Assembly (NCBI GenBank): GCA_963812415.1
Contig: CAWEVH010000001.1
Coordinates: 1 to 64,000, forward strand
DNA: 64,000 bases
Direction of reading: 5' to 3'
Source: JACVRW01 sp963812415
Lineage (GTDB): Bacteria; Actinomycetota; Thermoleophilia; Solirubrobacterales; Thermoleophilaceae
Part shown: piece by piece, positions 51,794 to 59,888 of the stretch
Layout of the letters: every line of letters starts with the position of its first letter
How positions within the stretch are numbered: the stretch's first letter is position 1
Notes under the pieces: generated by a model
Told to the model about the DNA's origin: nothing
The model's input: the letters and a program-made list of their open reading frames with translations, nothing else
The model's database searches: none
Program-made: the position numbers and the translations under genes

Positions 51794-53176
51794 TTAGTTC
51801 GCGTTTATTGCGCGCATTTCCAGCCGTTTCTTGGCACTCTCGGCGCGAGAAAGGGCCTGACGGAGGGTTCCGGCGCCCGCGCCCGGTGAGACCACCGCGT
51901 CGAGCCCGAACTTGGCAGCCTCGGCCAGCCGCCGGTCGGCGTGCGCCGCCGCGCGCAGCTCGCCGGTGAGGCCGAGCTCGCCGAACGCGGCCAGCGGCCG
52001 CTCGCCGCCGAGCGGGAACCCGCCGGCAGCGGACGCGAGCGCGAGCGCGATCGCCAGGTCGGCCCCTGGCTCGTCCACGCGCACACCGCCCGCCACCGAC
52101 ACGAACACGTCGCTCGAGCCCAGGCCCACGCCACCGTGGCGGGTGAGCACGGCGAGGACCAGCGCGAGCCGGTTGCGGTCCACGCCGTTGGCCACCCGGC
52201 GCGGCGGCACGAGCTCGCTGGGGGCCACGAGCGCCTGGACCTCGACGAGCAACGGTCGCGAGCCCTCCATCGCACAGAGCACCACCGATCCCGGCGCGCG
52301 GGTGGCCTCGCCCACGAAGCGGGCGCTTGCGTCCTCGACCTCGACGAGCCCGTGCTCGTGCATCTCGAAGACCCCGACCTCGTTGGTCGAGCCGAAGCGG
52401 TTCTTGAGCGCCCGCAGGGTGCGGTAGGTGCGCTCGCGCTCACCCTCGAACGACAGCACGCAGTCGACGAGGTGCTCGAGCACGCGCGGCCCCGCGATCG
52501 AGCCCTCCTTGGTCACGTGGCCCACGAGGATCACGGCGATGCCGCGCTCCTTCGCCATGCGCATCAGCCGTCCGGCCACCTCGCGCACCTGGCCGACCGA
52601 GCCGGGACTGCCGCTCAGCGCCGGGTCGTAGAGGACCTGCACGGAGTCGACGACGACCGCCTCGGGGTGCTCTGCCTCGATCGTGGCGAGCACCGTCTCG
52701 AGGTCGGTCTCGGCGACGATCGGCACGTCGAGCGCACCCGGGCCGAGACGCGACGCGCGCAGCTTGACCTGGCTGGCCGACTCCTCGCCCGAGACGTAGA
52801 GCACGCGCCGGCCCGCCGCCGCCAGGTTGCCGAGCGCGCCGCTCGTGAGCGTCGACTTGCCGATCCCGGGCGAGCCGCCGATCAGCACCAGCGAGCCGGG
52901 CACGAGCCCGCCGCCGAGCACGCGGTCGAGCTCCCCGATCCCGGTGTGCATCCGCTCCACCCGCGGCGCCTCGACCTCGCGCAGGCGTACCGGCGTGAGC
53001 GGTCGGCCGCTCCGCCGCCCATTGCCGCCGCCGCCCGCTCCGCCGCGGGCCGGGACCGCCGAGCGCGTCTCCTCGGTGAGCGTGTTCCACTCGCCGCAGC
53101 CGGGGCAGCGCCCGTGCCACTTGGGGCTCTCGTGCCCGCAGCTGGTGCAGGCGAAGACCGTGGCTCGTCGTGCCAT
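51794..53176 (-). CDS. radA: DNA repair protein RadA
   Basis: A 460-residue RecA-like branch-migration ATPase. The N-terminal zinc finger is FACTSCGHESPKWHGRCPGC. Walker A is IGGSPGIGKSTLTSG, the RadA-specific KNRFGST motif is in ALKNRFGSTNEVGVFEMHEH, and the Lon-like C-terminal domain reads GLGSSDVFVSVAGGVRVDEP. The ATG at 53176 starts MARRATVFACTSCG. It is the first gene of the radA-disA unit; the upstream region carries short direct repeats. Confidence 0.96.
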   Translation of the reverse strand: MARRATVFACTSCGHESPKWHGRCPGCGEWNTLTEETRSAVPARGGAGGGGNGRRSGRPLTPVRLREVEAPRVERMHTGIGELDRVLGGGLVPGSLVLIGGSPGIGKSTLTSGALGNLAAAGRRVLYVSGEESASQVKLRASRLGPGALDVPIVAETDLETVLATIEAEHPEAVVVDSVQVLYDPALSGSPGSVGQVREVAGRLMRMAKERGIAVILVGHVTKEGSIAGPRVLEHLVDCVLSFEGERERTYRTLRALKNRFGSTNEVGVFEMHEHGLVEVEDASARFVGEATRAPGSVVLCAMEGSRPLLVEVQALVAPSELVPPRRVANGVDRNRLALVLAVLTRHGGVGLGSSDVFVSVAGGVRVDEPGADLAIALALASAAGGFPLGGERPLAAFGELGLTGELRAAAHADRRLAEAAKFGLDAVVSPGAGAGTLRQALSRAESAKKRLEMRAINAN

Positions 53177-53210
53177 CCCGCCGAGGCTAAGCCCGGCGGT
53201 GGACGGCTTC

Positions 53211-53302
53211 GCCCCTCGTGCAATGCCATCACTCCGTCCGGGCCAGCCCGGCCCCTCGTGCAATCGACTCCGGTCCGGGCCAAGCCCGGCCCCTCGTGCA
53301 AT
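53211..53302. repeat. Three direct repeats of GCCCCTCGTGCAAT
   Basis: The 14-mer GCCCCTCGTGCAAT occurs at 53211-53224, 53251-53264 and 53289-53302, spaced 40 and 38 bases apart. Between them are CCGGGCCAGCCCGG-type inverted repeats. The array fills the radA upstream region, between radA and the divergent nuclease gene, and could be regulatory or a degenerate repeat element. Confidence 0.7.
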
Positions 53303-53335
53303 CCGTCCGGCCCGCGCGCTTGCATCCGGAGGTTC

Positions 53336-55006
53336 GTGACCCTGCTCGGACAGCCGCTCGCCACGGCCGAGTTCCTGGCCGTCGACACGGAGACCAACGG
53401 TCTCGCCGGGGACCTCTGCGAGCTGACCGAGGTGGGCGCGGTGCTCGTGGGAGGCGGCGAGCTGCACGACACATTCGACTCGGTGGTCCGGACGGAACGG
53501 CCGCTGTCACGCGGGATCCAGCGCTTCACCGGGATCACGCAGGCGATGATCGACGCCGCGCCCGAGCCCCGTGAGGTGCTGGCGGAGCTGTCCGACCTGC
53601 TCGACGGCCGGGTGCTGGTCGCCCACAGCGCCCGCTTCGACCGGCGGGTGCTGCGCCAGGCGTTCGAACGCGCCGGGCTCGACTGGCCGAGCCCGCCCGT
53701 GCTGTGCACTGTCCAGCTCGCGCGCCGCTTCGCGCCGCTTGCGCGCAAGCGCGGGCTGGCGTCGCTCGCCGACTCGCTCGGGATCGAGGTCTGTGAGGTG
53801 CACCGCGCCCTCCCGGACGCCCTCACGTGCGCGCGCGTGTTCTGCGCGCTGTTCCCACGCCTGTGCGCGAACGCCGTGAGCGTCGCGGACGCCGCGGAGC
53901 TCATGCGCGGGCGGCGGCGGGCGCGCAAGACGGAGCCGGGGGAGCGCATCCCACCCGAGGAGCGCCCGGACCTCTCGACGCTCCCCGACGACCCCGGCGT
54001 GTACGTCTTCCGCGACGAGCGCGGGCGGCCCCTGTACGTGGGCAAGTCCGTCTCCCTGCGCACGCGCGCGCGGGCCCACTTCTGCGCCCCCGCGGGCTGG
54101 ACCGAGCGCGCCGACGTCGTCGACTACCGGCCCACGAACTCGGAGCTCGGCGCGCTCGTGCTCGAGAACAGGCTGATCAAGGCGTGGAAGCCCACGGGCA
54201 ACAAGAAGCTGAAGCGCACCGACGGGTACGTGTACCTGCGCTGCCGGCTCGACATCCCCTACCCGGTGCTCGAGGTGGCGGCCGAGCCCGCCGGCGGCCA
54301 TGCGGTGAACGTCGGGCCGCTCGGCTCCGCGCCGCTCGCGAGGGAGCTGGCCGACCAGCTCACCTCCCTGTACCGGCTGCGCCACTGCGGGCGCACGCTC
54401 AAGCTGCGCGAGCACCCGTCGGCGTACGGCCAGATGGGCCGCTGCGTGTCCCCGTGCCTCGGCGACCTCGACCCGAACGCCTACCGGCGCCAGCTCGACG
54501 CCGCGCTGGCGCACTTCGAGGAGCCGGGCGCGGGCGAGCGTCTGATCGAGGAGATCGACCGCCGCATGCGCGAGGCGGCGGGCGGCCAGCGCTTCGAGCG
54601 CGCGGCCGCGCTGCTGAGGCGGCGCGAGCGTCTCGCCTGGGTGATCGAGCGGCTCGACGGCGTGCTGCGTGCTCAGCACTCGACGCCGCGGCTGCTGGTG
54701 GCGCGCCATCCCGTGAAGGAGCGCTTCGACGCCTTCTGGGTCGTGGGCGGGCGGCTCGTGGACTGGGGGCCGCTGCCGGGGCACACGGAGCTCTGCGAGC
54801 GCACCGAAGCGGCGCTCGCGCGCCCGCCCGGGCGGGCGGCGATCCCCGTCGACGAGGTCGACGAGATCCGCATCGTGGCGAGCTGGACGGCCGAGCACGA
54901 GCCGCCGGCACTCGAGCTCGCGCCGCAGCCCGGTCGCGACCGGCTCAGGGAGTTCGCGCTCGGCCTCAGCCGGTCGGCGTCGGACTGCGCTCGGCAGCCC
55001 GCTTGA
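53336..55006 (+). CDS. DEDD 3'-5' exonuclease fused to UvrC-like GIY-YIG nuclease
   Basis: A 556-residue fusion. The N-terminal DnaQ-like exonuclease has ExoI EFLAVDTETNGLAG (DxE), ExoII VAHSARFDRRVL and ExoIII HRALPDALTCARVF. From about residue 215 the GIY-YIG domain reads LPDDPGVYVFRDERGRPLYV, then GKSVSLRTRARAHF, with a Glu in SELGALVLENRLIKAWKPTG. The rest is UvrC-homology. This architecture is known in actinobacteria and is related to DNA-repair UvrC/Cho proteins. The GTG at 53336 follows GGAGG. Confidence 0.92.
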   Translation: MTLLGQPLATAEFLAVDTETNGLAGDLCELTEVGAVLVGGGELHDTFDSVVRTERPLSRGIQRFTGITQAMIDAAPEPREVLAELSDLLDGRVLVAHSARFDRRVLRQAFERAGLDWPSPPVLCTVQLARRFAPLARKRGLASLADSLGIEVCEVHRALPDALTCARVFCALFPRLCANAVSVADAAELMRGRRRARKTEPGERIPPEERPDLSTLPDDPGVYVFRDERGRPLYVGKSVSLRTRARAHFCAPAGWTERADVVDYRPTNSELGALVLENRLIKAWKPTGNKKLKRTDGYVYLRCRLDIPYPVLEVAAEPAGGHAVNVGPLGSAPLARELADQLTSLYRLRHCGRTLKLREHPSAYGQMGRCVSPCLGDLDPNAYRRQLDAALAHFEEPGAGERLIEEIDRRMREAAGGQRFERAAALLRRRERLAWVIERLDGVLRAQHSTPRLLVARHPVKERFDAFWVVGGRLVDWGPLPGHTELCERTEAALARPPGRAAIPVDEVDEIRIVASWTAEHEPPALELAPQPGRDRLREFALGLSRSASDCARQPA

Positions 55007-55416
55007 GGTTCGACAGCGAGCGCTCGAGCCAACCGCGCAGGTAAGCGCCGGCCGACCACCGCGCTGACGACCTTCATCCCGAGGCTCGCCGGCTCGATCC
55101 CGAAGGAGCCCTCGACGAAAGTGCCTCCCTGCGCGTCCGTGAGCACGAAGCGTGTCCGCACTCCCGTGCCGTCGCAGAAGATCGAAACCTCACGGCAGCC
55201 GTCGAGCGCCTCGACCAGGAGCTCATGCTCGTCGCGTCCGAACGGGCCCTTCACCACGCCCCGGTAGCGGCATCCCTCGCGCAGGTCGGCGCACTCGACC
55301 TCCAGGACCTCGGGCCACCAGTCGGGGTGCCGGTTCGGGTCGCCGAGCAACCCCCACACGCTCTCGACCGGGGCGTCGATGTGGACCTGCTGAGTGCAGT
55401 GCTGCTCGGGGCTCAT
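54966..55416 (-). CDS. SRPBCC (START/polyketide cyclase-type) protein (one frameshift)
   Basis: About 149 residues. It starts MSPEQHCTQQVHIDAPVESV with WGLLGDPNRHPDWWPEVLEV, the typical SRPBCC first strand and helix motif, and then GTFVEGSFGIEPASLGMKVV. After a frame change near 55048 it ends as the helix YLRGWLERSLSNLKRAAERS and stops at 54966. The length is 3n+1. The 3' end overlaps the convergent nuclease gene by 41 bases. The ligand is unknown. It is coupled to the upstream CDGSH gene by an ATGA overlap. Confidence 0.82.
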
Positions 55417-55649
55417 CGCGCCTTCTCCTCGACACGCTCCGGCGCCTCGAAGCCGATCCTCCGGTGCGTGCCGTCGCAGAACGGCTTCGTGCTCGAGCCG
55501 CCGCAGCGGCAGAGCGCAAGCGGCCGGCCGTCATCCGGCAACGCGTACTCGCGGCCGTCGGCGTCGATCACCCGGACCGCGCCCGTGATCTTGTACGGGC
55601 CGTTCTCGCGCGTCTTGATCACGCACTCGCCTGCGGGCGACTCGCTCAT
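55413..55649 (-). CDS. CDGSH iron-sulfur domain protein
   Basis: A 78-residue protein with one CDGSH motif: LALCRCGGSSTKPFCDGTHR supplies the three Cys and one His ligands of a [2Fe-2S] cluster, followed by RIGFEAPE. The N-terminal part (GPYKITGAVRVIDADGREYA) is the usual strand-rich segment. The ATG at 55649 gives the expected length. Its stop overlaps the SRPBCC start. Confidence 0.92.
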   Translation of the reverse strand: MSESPAGECVIKTRENGPYKITGAVRVIDADGREYALPDDGRPLALCRCGGSSTKPFCDGTHRRIGFEAPERVEEKAR

Positions 55650-55670
55650 GAGGCCTATTCTCGCGCAGCG

Positions 55671-55961
55671 GTGCAGCGGATTGCTCACATGGAGCACCCG
55701 GAGGTGCGCGAGATCGTTCCCTCGCACCACTGCGTGCTGCGCTTCCGCCAGCGCCGCCCGGTGCGCGAACGCGGCAGCGAGGCGGTGGCCGAGGCGCTGA
55801 TCCGGACGCTCGAGGAGTCCGACGTGTCGCGCTGGCCGCCGGCCTGGGCCATGAGCGACCGCTTCACCGAGCTGTGGGCGGTCAGCGGGGCGCTCGCCTT
55901 CCCGCTCGAGCGCAGCGCCGAGCACGGCCGCTGGGTGGCCACCACCTGCCTGGGTCGCTAG
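55671..55961 (+). CDS. Small hypothetical protein (96 aa)
   Basis: The product reads VQRIAHMEHPEVREIVPSHH at the start and continues with VLRFRQRRPVRERGSEAVAE and RWPPAWAMSDRFTELWAVSG. The GTG at 55671 or the ATG at 55689 could be the start. I do not recognise the family, but the composition is protein-like and it diverges cleanly from the CDGSH gene. No motif indicates a function. Confidence 0.6.
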   Translation: MQRIAHMEHPEVREIVPSHHCVLRFRQRRPVRERGSEAVAEALIRTLEESDVSRWPPAWAMSDRFTELWAVSGALAFPLERSAEHGRWVATTCLGR

Positions 55962-56029
55962 ACCCGTGCGCAAGTTCGGTCGGGTTCGGGTTCCGCCGGT
56001 TCCCGGGTCGCCGTGGAGTTCGCGGCGTG

Positions 56030-56434
56030 ATGGATCGCGGCTATCGTTCTGGCGTGGCTGAGGAGAAATCTGAGGTGGCTGACCGCGACGCGATCGTGCG
56101 CGTGGCGCTCGACTACTTCGAGGGATGGTTCGATGGCGACGCCGCCCGCATGGAGCGGACGCTCCATCCCGATTTGGCCAAGCGATCCCCGGACGACGCT
56201 CCTGCCCCCGGGGAACTGGAGAAGCTCACGGCGCGGGAGATGATCGAGGCGACGGCGGAGGGGATCGGGAAGACGCGAGACGTCCCTGATCGCGGACTCG
56301 AAGTCGAAGTCGAGCACCTGCATCGCGAGATCGCCAACGTCACCGTCCGCTCCGCCGTCTACGTCGAATACCTGCACCTGGTGCGTACGCGCGAGGGATG
56401 GAAGATCGTCAACGCCCTGTGGCAGCGCCCTTGA
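56030..56434 (+). CDS. NTF2-like (putative lumazine-binding/SnoaL-type) protein
   Basis: A 134-residue protein with the cone-shaped NTF2 pattern: REAIV-type first helix (DRDAIVRVALDYFEGWFDGD), AARMERTLHPDLAKRS, then strands ending VYVEYLHLVRTREGWKIVNA, LWQ. This is close to the putative lumazine-binding family. The ATG at 56030 or the GTG at 56054 could be the start. The substrate is not identifiable. Confidence 0.75.
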   Translation: MDRGYRSGVAEEKSEVADRDAIVRVALDYFEGWFDGDAARMERTLHPDLAKRSPDDAPAPGELEKLTAREMIEATAEGIGKTRDVPDRGLEVEVEHLHREIANVTVRSAVYVEYLHLVRTREGWKIVNALWQRP

Positions 56435-56464
56435 GCTGCGAGAGGGCCGCGCGATCTCGGTCCG

Positions 56465-56773
56465 TTACGCCGCAAGCGCAAGCCGTGGCTCGCGCTCGGT
56501 GATCTTGGCGAGCACGCGCTCCAGGTCGGCGCGGCTGAAGGTTCAGTCGAACGGTCGGGCGATCTGGCGGTAGTGCTCGCCGAAGCGCAGCAACCGATCG
56601 GCGAGCTCGTCGAGCGAGTCGAAGCTGTTGGGGCTGAGCGCCATGCGCTGGACGATCGAGAAGTAGAGCTTGATCTGGTTGAGCCAGGAGGCGTGGATCG
56701 GGAGGTGGATGACCCGCATCTCGTACGCGGCGCTCTTCGGCATCCCCCACCAGATTCGGCCCCCAGGGGACAT
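56465..56773 (-). pseudogene. IS630-family transposase, C-terminal remnant
   Basis: The fragment reads IHLPIHASWLNQIKLYFSIV, SFDSLDELADRLLRFGEHYR and ARPFD, then an in-frame TGA at 56543-56545, then TFSRADLERVLAKITERE to a TAA at 56465. This is the end of an IS630-type DDE transposase. The position that normally holds the catalytic Glu (NQIE) is Lys (NQIK), the TGA probably replaces a Trp codon, and the N-terminal three quarters are missing. It is inactive. No inverted repeats could be recognised. Confidence 0.82.
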
Positions 56774-56934
56774 AACTCCTTCCCAACCCGTCAGACCGAA
56801 CTGCTGACGGAGGTACTAGTGCGCGGCGCCGCGAGCTAGTGCACGCGACCGAAGGTACCGTCGGGAATCGGCGAGGCGCCGCCGAAACCGGAGGCACTTG
56901 CGGACGCGTGCAATAGGCTCCTCGGTCCAGCACG

Positions 56935-57297
56935 ATGTCAGCGACCCTGACGCTGGAACTCGATTCCTTCGGGATCGAGGCGCTCGGCCGGTACGCCCGC
57001 CAGAGCGGCAGATCCGTCCCGGACGTGATCCGCCTCGCCATCCGCTACCACCTGGCCGACCGCGACGCCCCGGTGGCGCCGGCGTGGCTTCGCGACACGG
57101 ACGCGGCTCCGGCCTCCGAACCCATCCAGGTGGAGCTCGACGAGAAGACCTGGGCTGCTCTCACGGCCGCGGCGAAGCGCCAGGGCATCGACGCCAAGCG
57201 CCTGGCCGAGTACGCCTACCTCCACTTCCTCGCCGATCTCGAGAGCGGCCGGCTCGCCAAGCGACTGGCCGAGTCGCCGGGCCTCACCAGCCGCTGA
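56935..57297 (+). CDS. Hypothetical protein, possible ribbon-helix-helix-like N-terminus
   Basis: A 120-residue protein starting MSATLTLELDSFGIEALGRY and ARQSGRSVPDVIRLAIRYHL. The strand followed by two helices is reminiscent of RHH DNA-binding proteins, and a second similar unit follows (VELDEKTWAALTAAAKRQGI, then DAKRLAEYAYLHFLADLESG). This could be a tandem RHH-like protein; the assignment is tentative. It converges on the metallophosphoesterase with a 14-base overlap. Confidence 0.6.
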   Translation: MSATLTLELDSFGIEALGRYARQSGRSVPDVIRLAIRYHLADRDAPVAPAWLRDTDAAPASEPIQVELDEKTWAALTAAAKRQGIDAKRLAEYAYLHFLADLESGRLAKRLAESPGLTSR

Positions 57298-58090
57298 GCA
57301 GGCTCCCCCGGGCGGGGAGCAAGCTCCCCGCCCGGCGGCGCAGCCGGCCAAGACGCGCGCGCGGCCCGCTCGGACTGCGGTGATACGAGTGCGCGGGCAG
57401 GCCTCGCTCCCGCAGTGCGCGGCGACAGGCTTGCCGGTCGTAGGGCGTGTCGCGGAACTCCACCCGCCGCTCGCCGAGGTCCAGCACCGCGTAGCGCGCC
57501 ACCGCTCGCCGCTCCCGCGACTGGCCGACGCTGCCCGGGTTGACGAGCAGGCGCTCGGACTCCTGAAAGCGCACGGTGCCGCTTCGGCGGTCGAGCAGCG
57601 CGCCACTTCGCTCCCCGTACGCAAGCGGGTGATGCGTATGGCCGAGCACGAGGACTTCCGTGTCGGGCGCGAACGCCCGAAGCCGGCCGAGCTGCCCGCG
57701 CGCGTGCTCGGGGGTCACGTACGCAGTCGGATCGTCGAGCGATCCGTGTGCGACGAGCACCCCGCCGCTGCGCGTCGTCCGGGGGAGCCGGCGGATGAAC
57801 CCCGCGGTGCCCGGTTGTAGCTCACGCGCGGTCCAGCGAAGGCTCGTCCGCGCCAGCGCGCCGATCCGCTCGGCCGGCAGGCGGCCGGTGGCGATGAGAT
57901 CGTGGTTTCCGGCCACGCAGGTCGCACCCAGCGTCTCGATCGCGTTGACGCACTCGTTCGGCTGGGGTCCGTAGCCCACCAGGTCGCCGGCGCACACGTA
58001 GCCGTCCACCTCGTCGCTCGCCAGCAGGTCGAGCACGCGCGTGAGCGCGGGCAGGTTCGCGTGCACGTCGGCGAGGATTGCGAGCCTCAT
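57284..58090 (-). CDS. Metallophosphoesterase (calcineurin-like, YfcE-type)
   Basis: A 268-residue phosphoesterase with metal ligands in MRLAILADVHANLPALTRVL (DxH), YVCAGDLVGYGPQPNECVNA (GDxxxYG), CVAGNHDLIATG (GNHD) and VLVLGHTHHPLAYGERSGAL (GHTH), plus LLVNPGSVGQSRE. The ATG at 58090 overlaps the ATP-grasp stop as ATGA. The C-terminal tail repeats GSLLPARGSLLSG and coincides with a DNA hairpin. It is last in the 57-64 kb minus-strand unit. Confidence 0.92.
   Translation of the reverse strand: MRLAILADVHANLPALTRVLDLLASDEVDGYVCAGDLVGYGPQPNECVNAIETLGATCVAGNHDLIATGRLPAERIGALARTSLRWTARELQPGTAGFIRRLPRTTRSGGVLVAHGSLDDPTAYVTPEHARGQLGRLRAFAPDTEVLVLGHTHHPLAYGERSGALLDRRSGTVRFQESERLLVNPGSVGQSRERRAVARYAVLDLGERRVEFRDTPYDRQACRRALRERGLPAHSYHRSPSGPRARLGRLRRRAGSLLPARGSLLSGW
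57308..57335 (+). terminator. 13-bp perfect hairpin after the gene ending 57297
   Basis: CCGGGCGGGGAGC and GCTCCCCGCCCGG flank two bases (effective loop GCAAGC). It starts 11 bases after the stop of the plus-strand gene and lies inside the last codons of the convergent metallophosphoesterase. It is a plausible terminator of the plus-strand gene. Confidence 0.55.
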
Positions 58091-59256
58091 CGGGCTCGAC
58101 CGATCGCGTTTCGCATGCCCAGCGCCAGCTGCGGCAGCGCCCATCCGCGCAGGAACGGCATCGGATCGTCCCACGACAGGTTGGTCTTCGCCTCGCTGCG
58201 GGCGGTCCAGCGCAGCCAGGACCACCAGGGGACGCCGAGCTGACGGGCGGCCTGAGCATCGCGGCGTGGCCACGACCAGTGCACGCCCCCTCGCGCGCGG
58301 ACGGATGCCGGGAGCGGCCGGCCGACGTTGTCGGCATAGGCGAGCAGCGGGAGGTTCACTCCCGCGCGCGCGCCGAGATGGGCCCAGAGGGTGAACCTGG
58401 GGTTGACTTCGAGCAGATGCAGCCCGCCGTCGCGGTCGCGCTTGAAGTCGAGCTTGGCGACCCCCCGGAGGCCGAGCCGCTCGACGGCCTGCCGCCCCGC
58501 CCCCGCCACCGCGGGATCGACGGTGCTCTCGAGCGCGGTGCTGCGGCCGAACTCGAGCGGGAACGTGCGCACCTTCCGGCCGGTGAATTCGCCCGCAATC
58601 CGGCCCTGGCCGTCCACATAGACGTGGTAGCTCTCGACCCGCGTCTCCGGACCGACGACGAGCTCCTGCGCCAGGAAGCGGAGCGAGGTGGCGCGCAGCC
58701 GTGGCCAGAGCGAGCGCAGCTCATCGGCCGAGTCGACCCGAATCGCCTTGCCCGGCGAGACCAGCCGGTACCACTCGCGGTCGCGATGCGGAAGCGGCTT
58801 CAGCACGAGCGGGAAGCGCGGCGCGAGCTCGCCGGATGGCGGCTCCTCCGAGTCCGGGCTCAGCACCTGGGCGCGAGGGACGGGCAGGCCAAGCCCCGTG
58901 GCGAGCGCCAGGAACGCCTCCTTGTCGAGCAGCCGGCGCAGCAGCTCCGGCGCCGGCAGCAGGAACCTGAACGTCCGCGCGAGCACGTCGCGGTGCGTCG
59001 AGATGAACTCGAGATCGTCGTCGGACTCGTAGAACAGCACCGGCTTCGCCGGCTGGGCCCGACCGAACCGGAGCAGGCGGTCGACGAGGCGGGGGCGATC
59101 GCTGTCGATCGACTCCACGACGAAGCGCGAGAAATGGACCGGGTGCCGACTCGGCGCGACCGTGACGCAGCGGATCCCGGCGAGCCCGAGCGGACGCACA
59201 AGGTCGAGGTTGCCCATCACGCACGCGAGCGGCCTGTCTGTTCGTGCCGAGCTCAT
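58087..59256 (-). CDS. ATP-grasp domain enzyme
   Basis: A 389-residue ATP-grasp ligase-like protein. It starts MSSARTDRPLACVMGNLDLV. ATP-grasp elements are LLRRLLDKEAFLALATGLGL, FPLVLKPLPHRDREWYRLVS (Lys), QELVVGPETRVESYHVYVDG and the Mg-site GVAKLDFKRDRDGGLHLLEV, then NPRFTLWAHLGARAGVNLPL. Such proteins activate a carboxylate with ATP, as in carbamoyl-phosphate-synthetase-like or peptide/amino-sugar modification enzymes. It overlaps the sigma factor and the phosphoesterase by four bases on either side, implying one operon. Confidence 0.87.
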   Translation of the reverse strand: MSSARTDRPLACVMGNLDLVRPLGLAGIRCVTVAPSRHPVHFSRFVVESIDSDRPRLVDRLLRFGRAQPAKPVLFYESDDDLEFISTHRDVLARTFRFLLPAPELLRRLLDKEAFLALATGLGLPVPRAQVLSPDSEEPPSGELAPRFPLVLKPLPHRDREWYRLVSPGKAIRVDSADELRSLWPRLRATSLRFLAQELVVGPETRVESYHVYVDGQGRIAGEFTGRKVRTFPLEFGRSTALESTVDPAVAGAGRQAVERLGLRGVAKLDFKRDRDGGLHLLEVNPRFTLWAHLGARAGVNLPLLAYADNVGRPLPASVRARGGVHWSWPRRDAQAARQLGVPWWSWLRWTARSEAKTNLSWDDPMPFLRGWALPQLALGMRNAIGRAR

Positions 59257-59852
59257 ACTCGCAACGGCATCGCGTCGAGGTCATGGAGCGCAGCCTTGAA
59301 GTTGCGCCTGGCCCGATGGTGCAGGCCGTGGACGGCGCTCTCGGTCTTGTGGAGCACCCCGGCGATCTCGCCGGGGCTGAGACCTACGAGGTGCCGCAGG
59401 ATCAGCACCTCGCGCTGCTCGTGCGAGAGGTGCGAGAGGGCCTGCTTCATGCTCTGGACGAGATCCACGTGGTGCTCGCGCTCCGGTGGATCGTCGACTC
59501 GGACCTCGCTCGTCGGGGTGGCCCAGCGGCCACGCAGCGTGTCGAGCGCGGCGTTGCGGGCCACCCGCCGCAGCCAGGCTCCGAACGGCGCGCGGGACGC
59601 GTCGTAGTTGCTGAGCGTCGGCATGAGCTTGGCGAACACGCTCTGGGTGATGTCCTCGGCCTCGTGGTGGTCTCCCACGATGCGCTGGACGTACCGATGC
59701 GTGTCCGCCGCATAGCGGATGTAGAGGAACTGCAGTGCGGTCCTACTGCCGTTCTTGGCATGCGCGACCGCCTGCCGCACGAGCGTCTCGTCGCCGTGTG
59801 GCAGGCCTTCGCGCGTTTGGGCGTGGGTCATTGTGAACGTGAGTGGGGTCAT
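59253..59852 (-). CDS. ECF-type RNA polymerase sigma factor
   Basis: A 199-residue sigma factor. Region 2 reads GSRTALQFLYIRYAADTHRY, GDHHEAEDITQSVFAKLMPT and FGAWLRRVARNAALDTLRGR. Region 4 reads LSHEQREVLILRHLVGLSPG, then EIAGVLHKTESAVHGLHHRA. Two Met starts are possible (59852 or 59831). No anti-sigma gene adjoins it; the neighbours are the PG-binding/recombinase-like fusion upstream and the ATP-grasp gene downstream with an ATGA-type overlap. Confidence 0.92.
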   Translation of the reverse strand: MTPLTFTMTHAQTREGLPHGDETLVRQAVAHAKNGSRTALQFLYIRYAADTHRYVQRIVGDHHEAEDITQSVFAKLMPTLSNYDASRAPFGAWLRRVARNAALDTLRGRWATPTSEVRVDDPPEREHHVDLVQSMKQALSHLSHEQREVLILRHLVGLSPGEIAGVLHKTESAVHGLHHRARRNFKAALHDLDAMPLRV

Positions 59853-59888
59853 TTCATCTGTCGGTCGTTGTGGTCCCTGGCACCCCGC

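Noticed and set aside
56409..57041. 210-residue minus-strand frame overlapping the transposase remnant
   Set aside because: The translation is compositionally incoherent, and the transposase remnant is recognised in a different frame.
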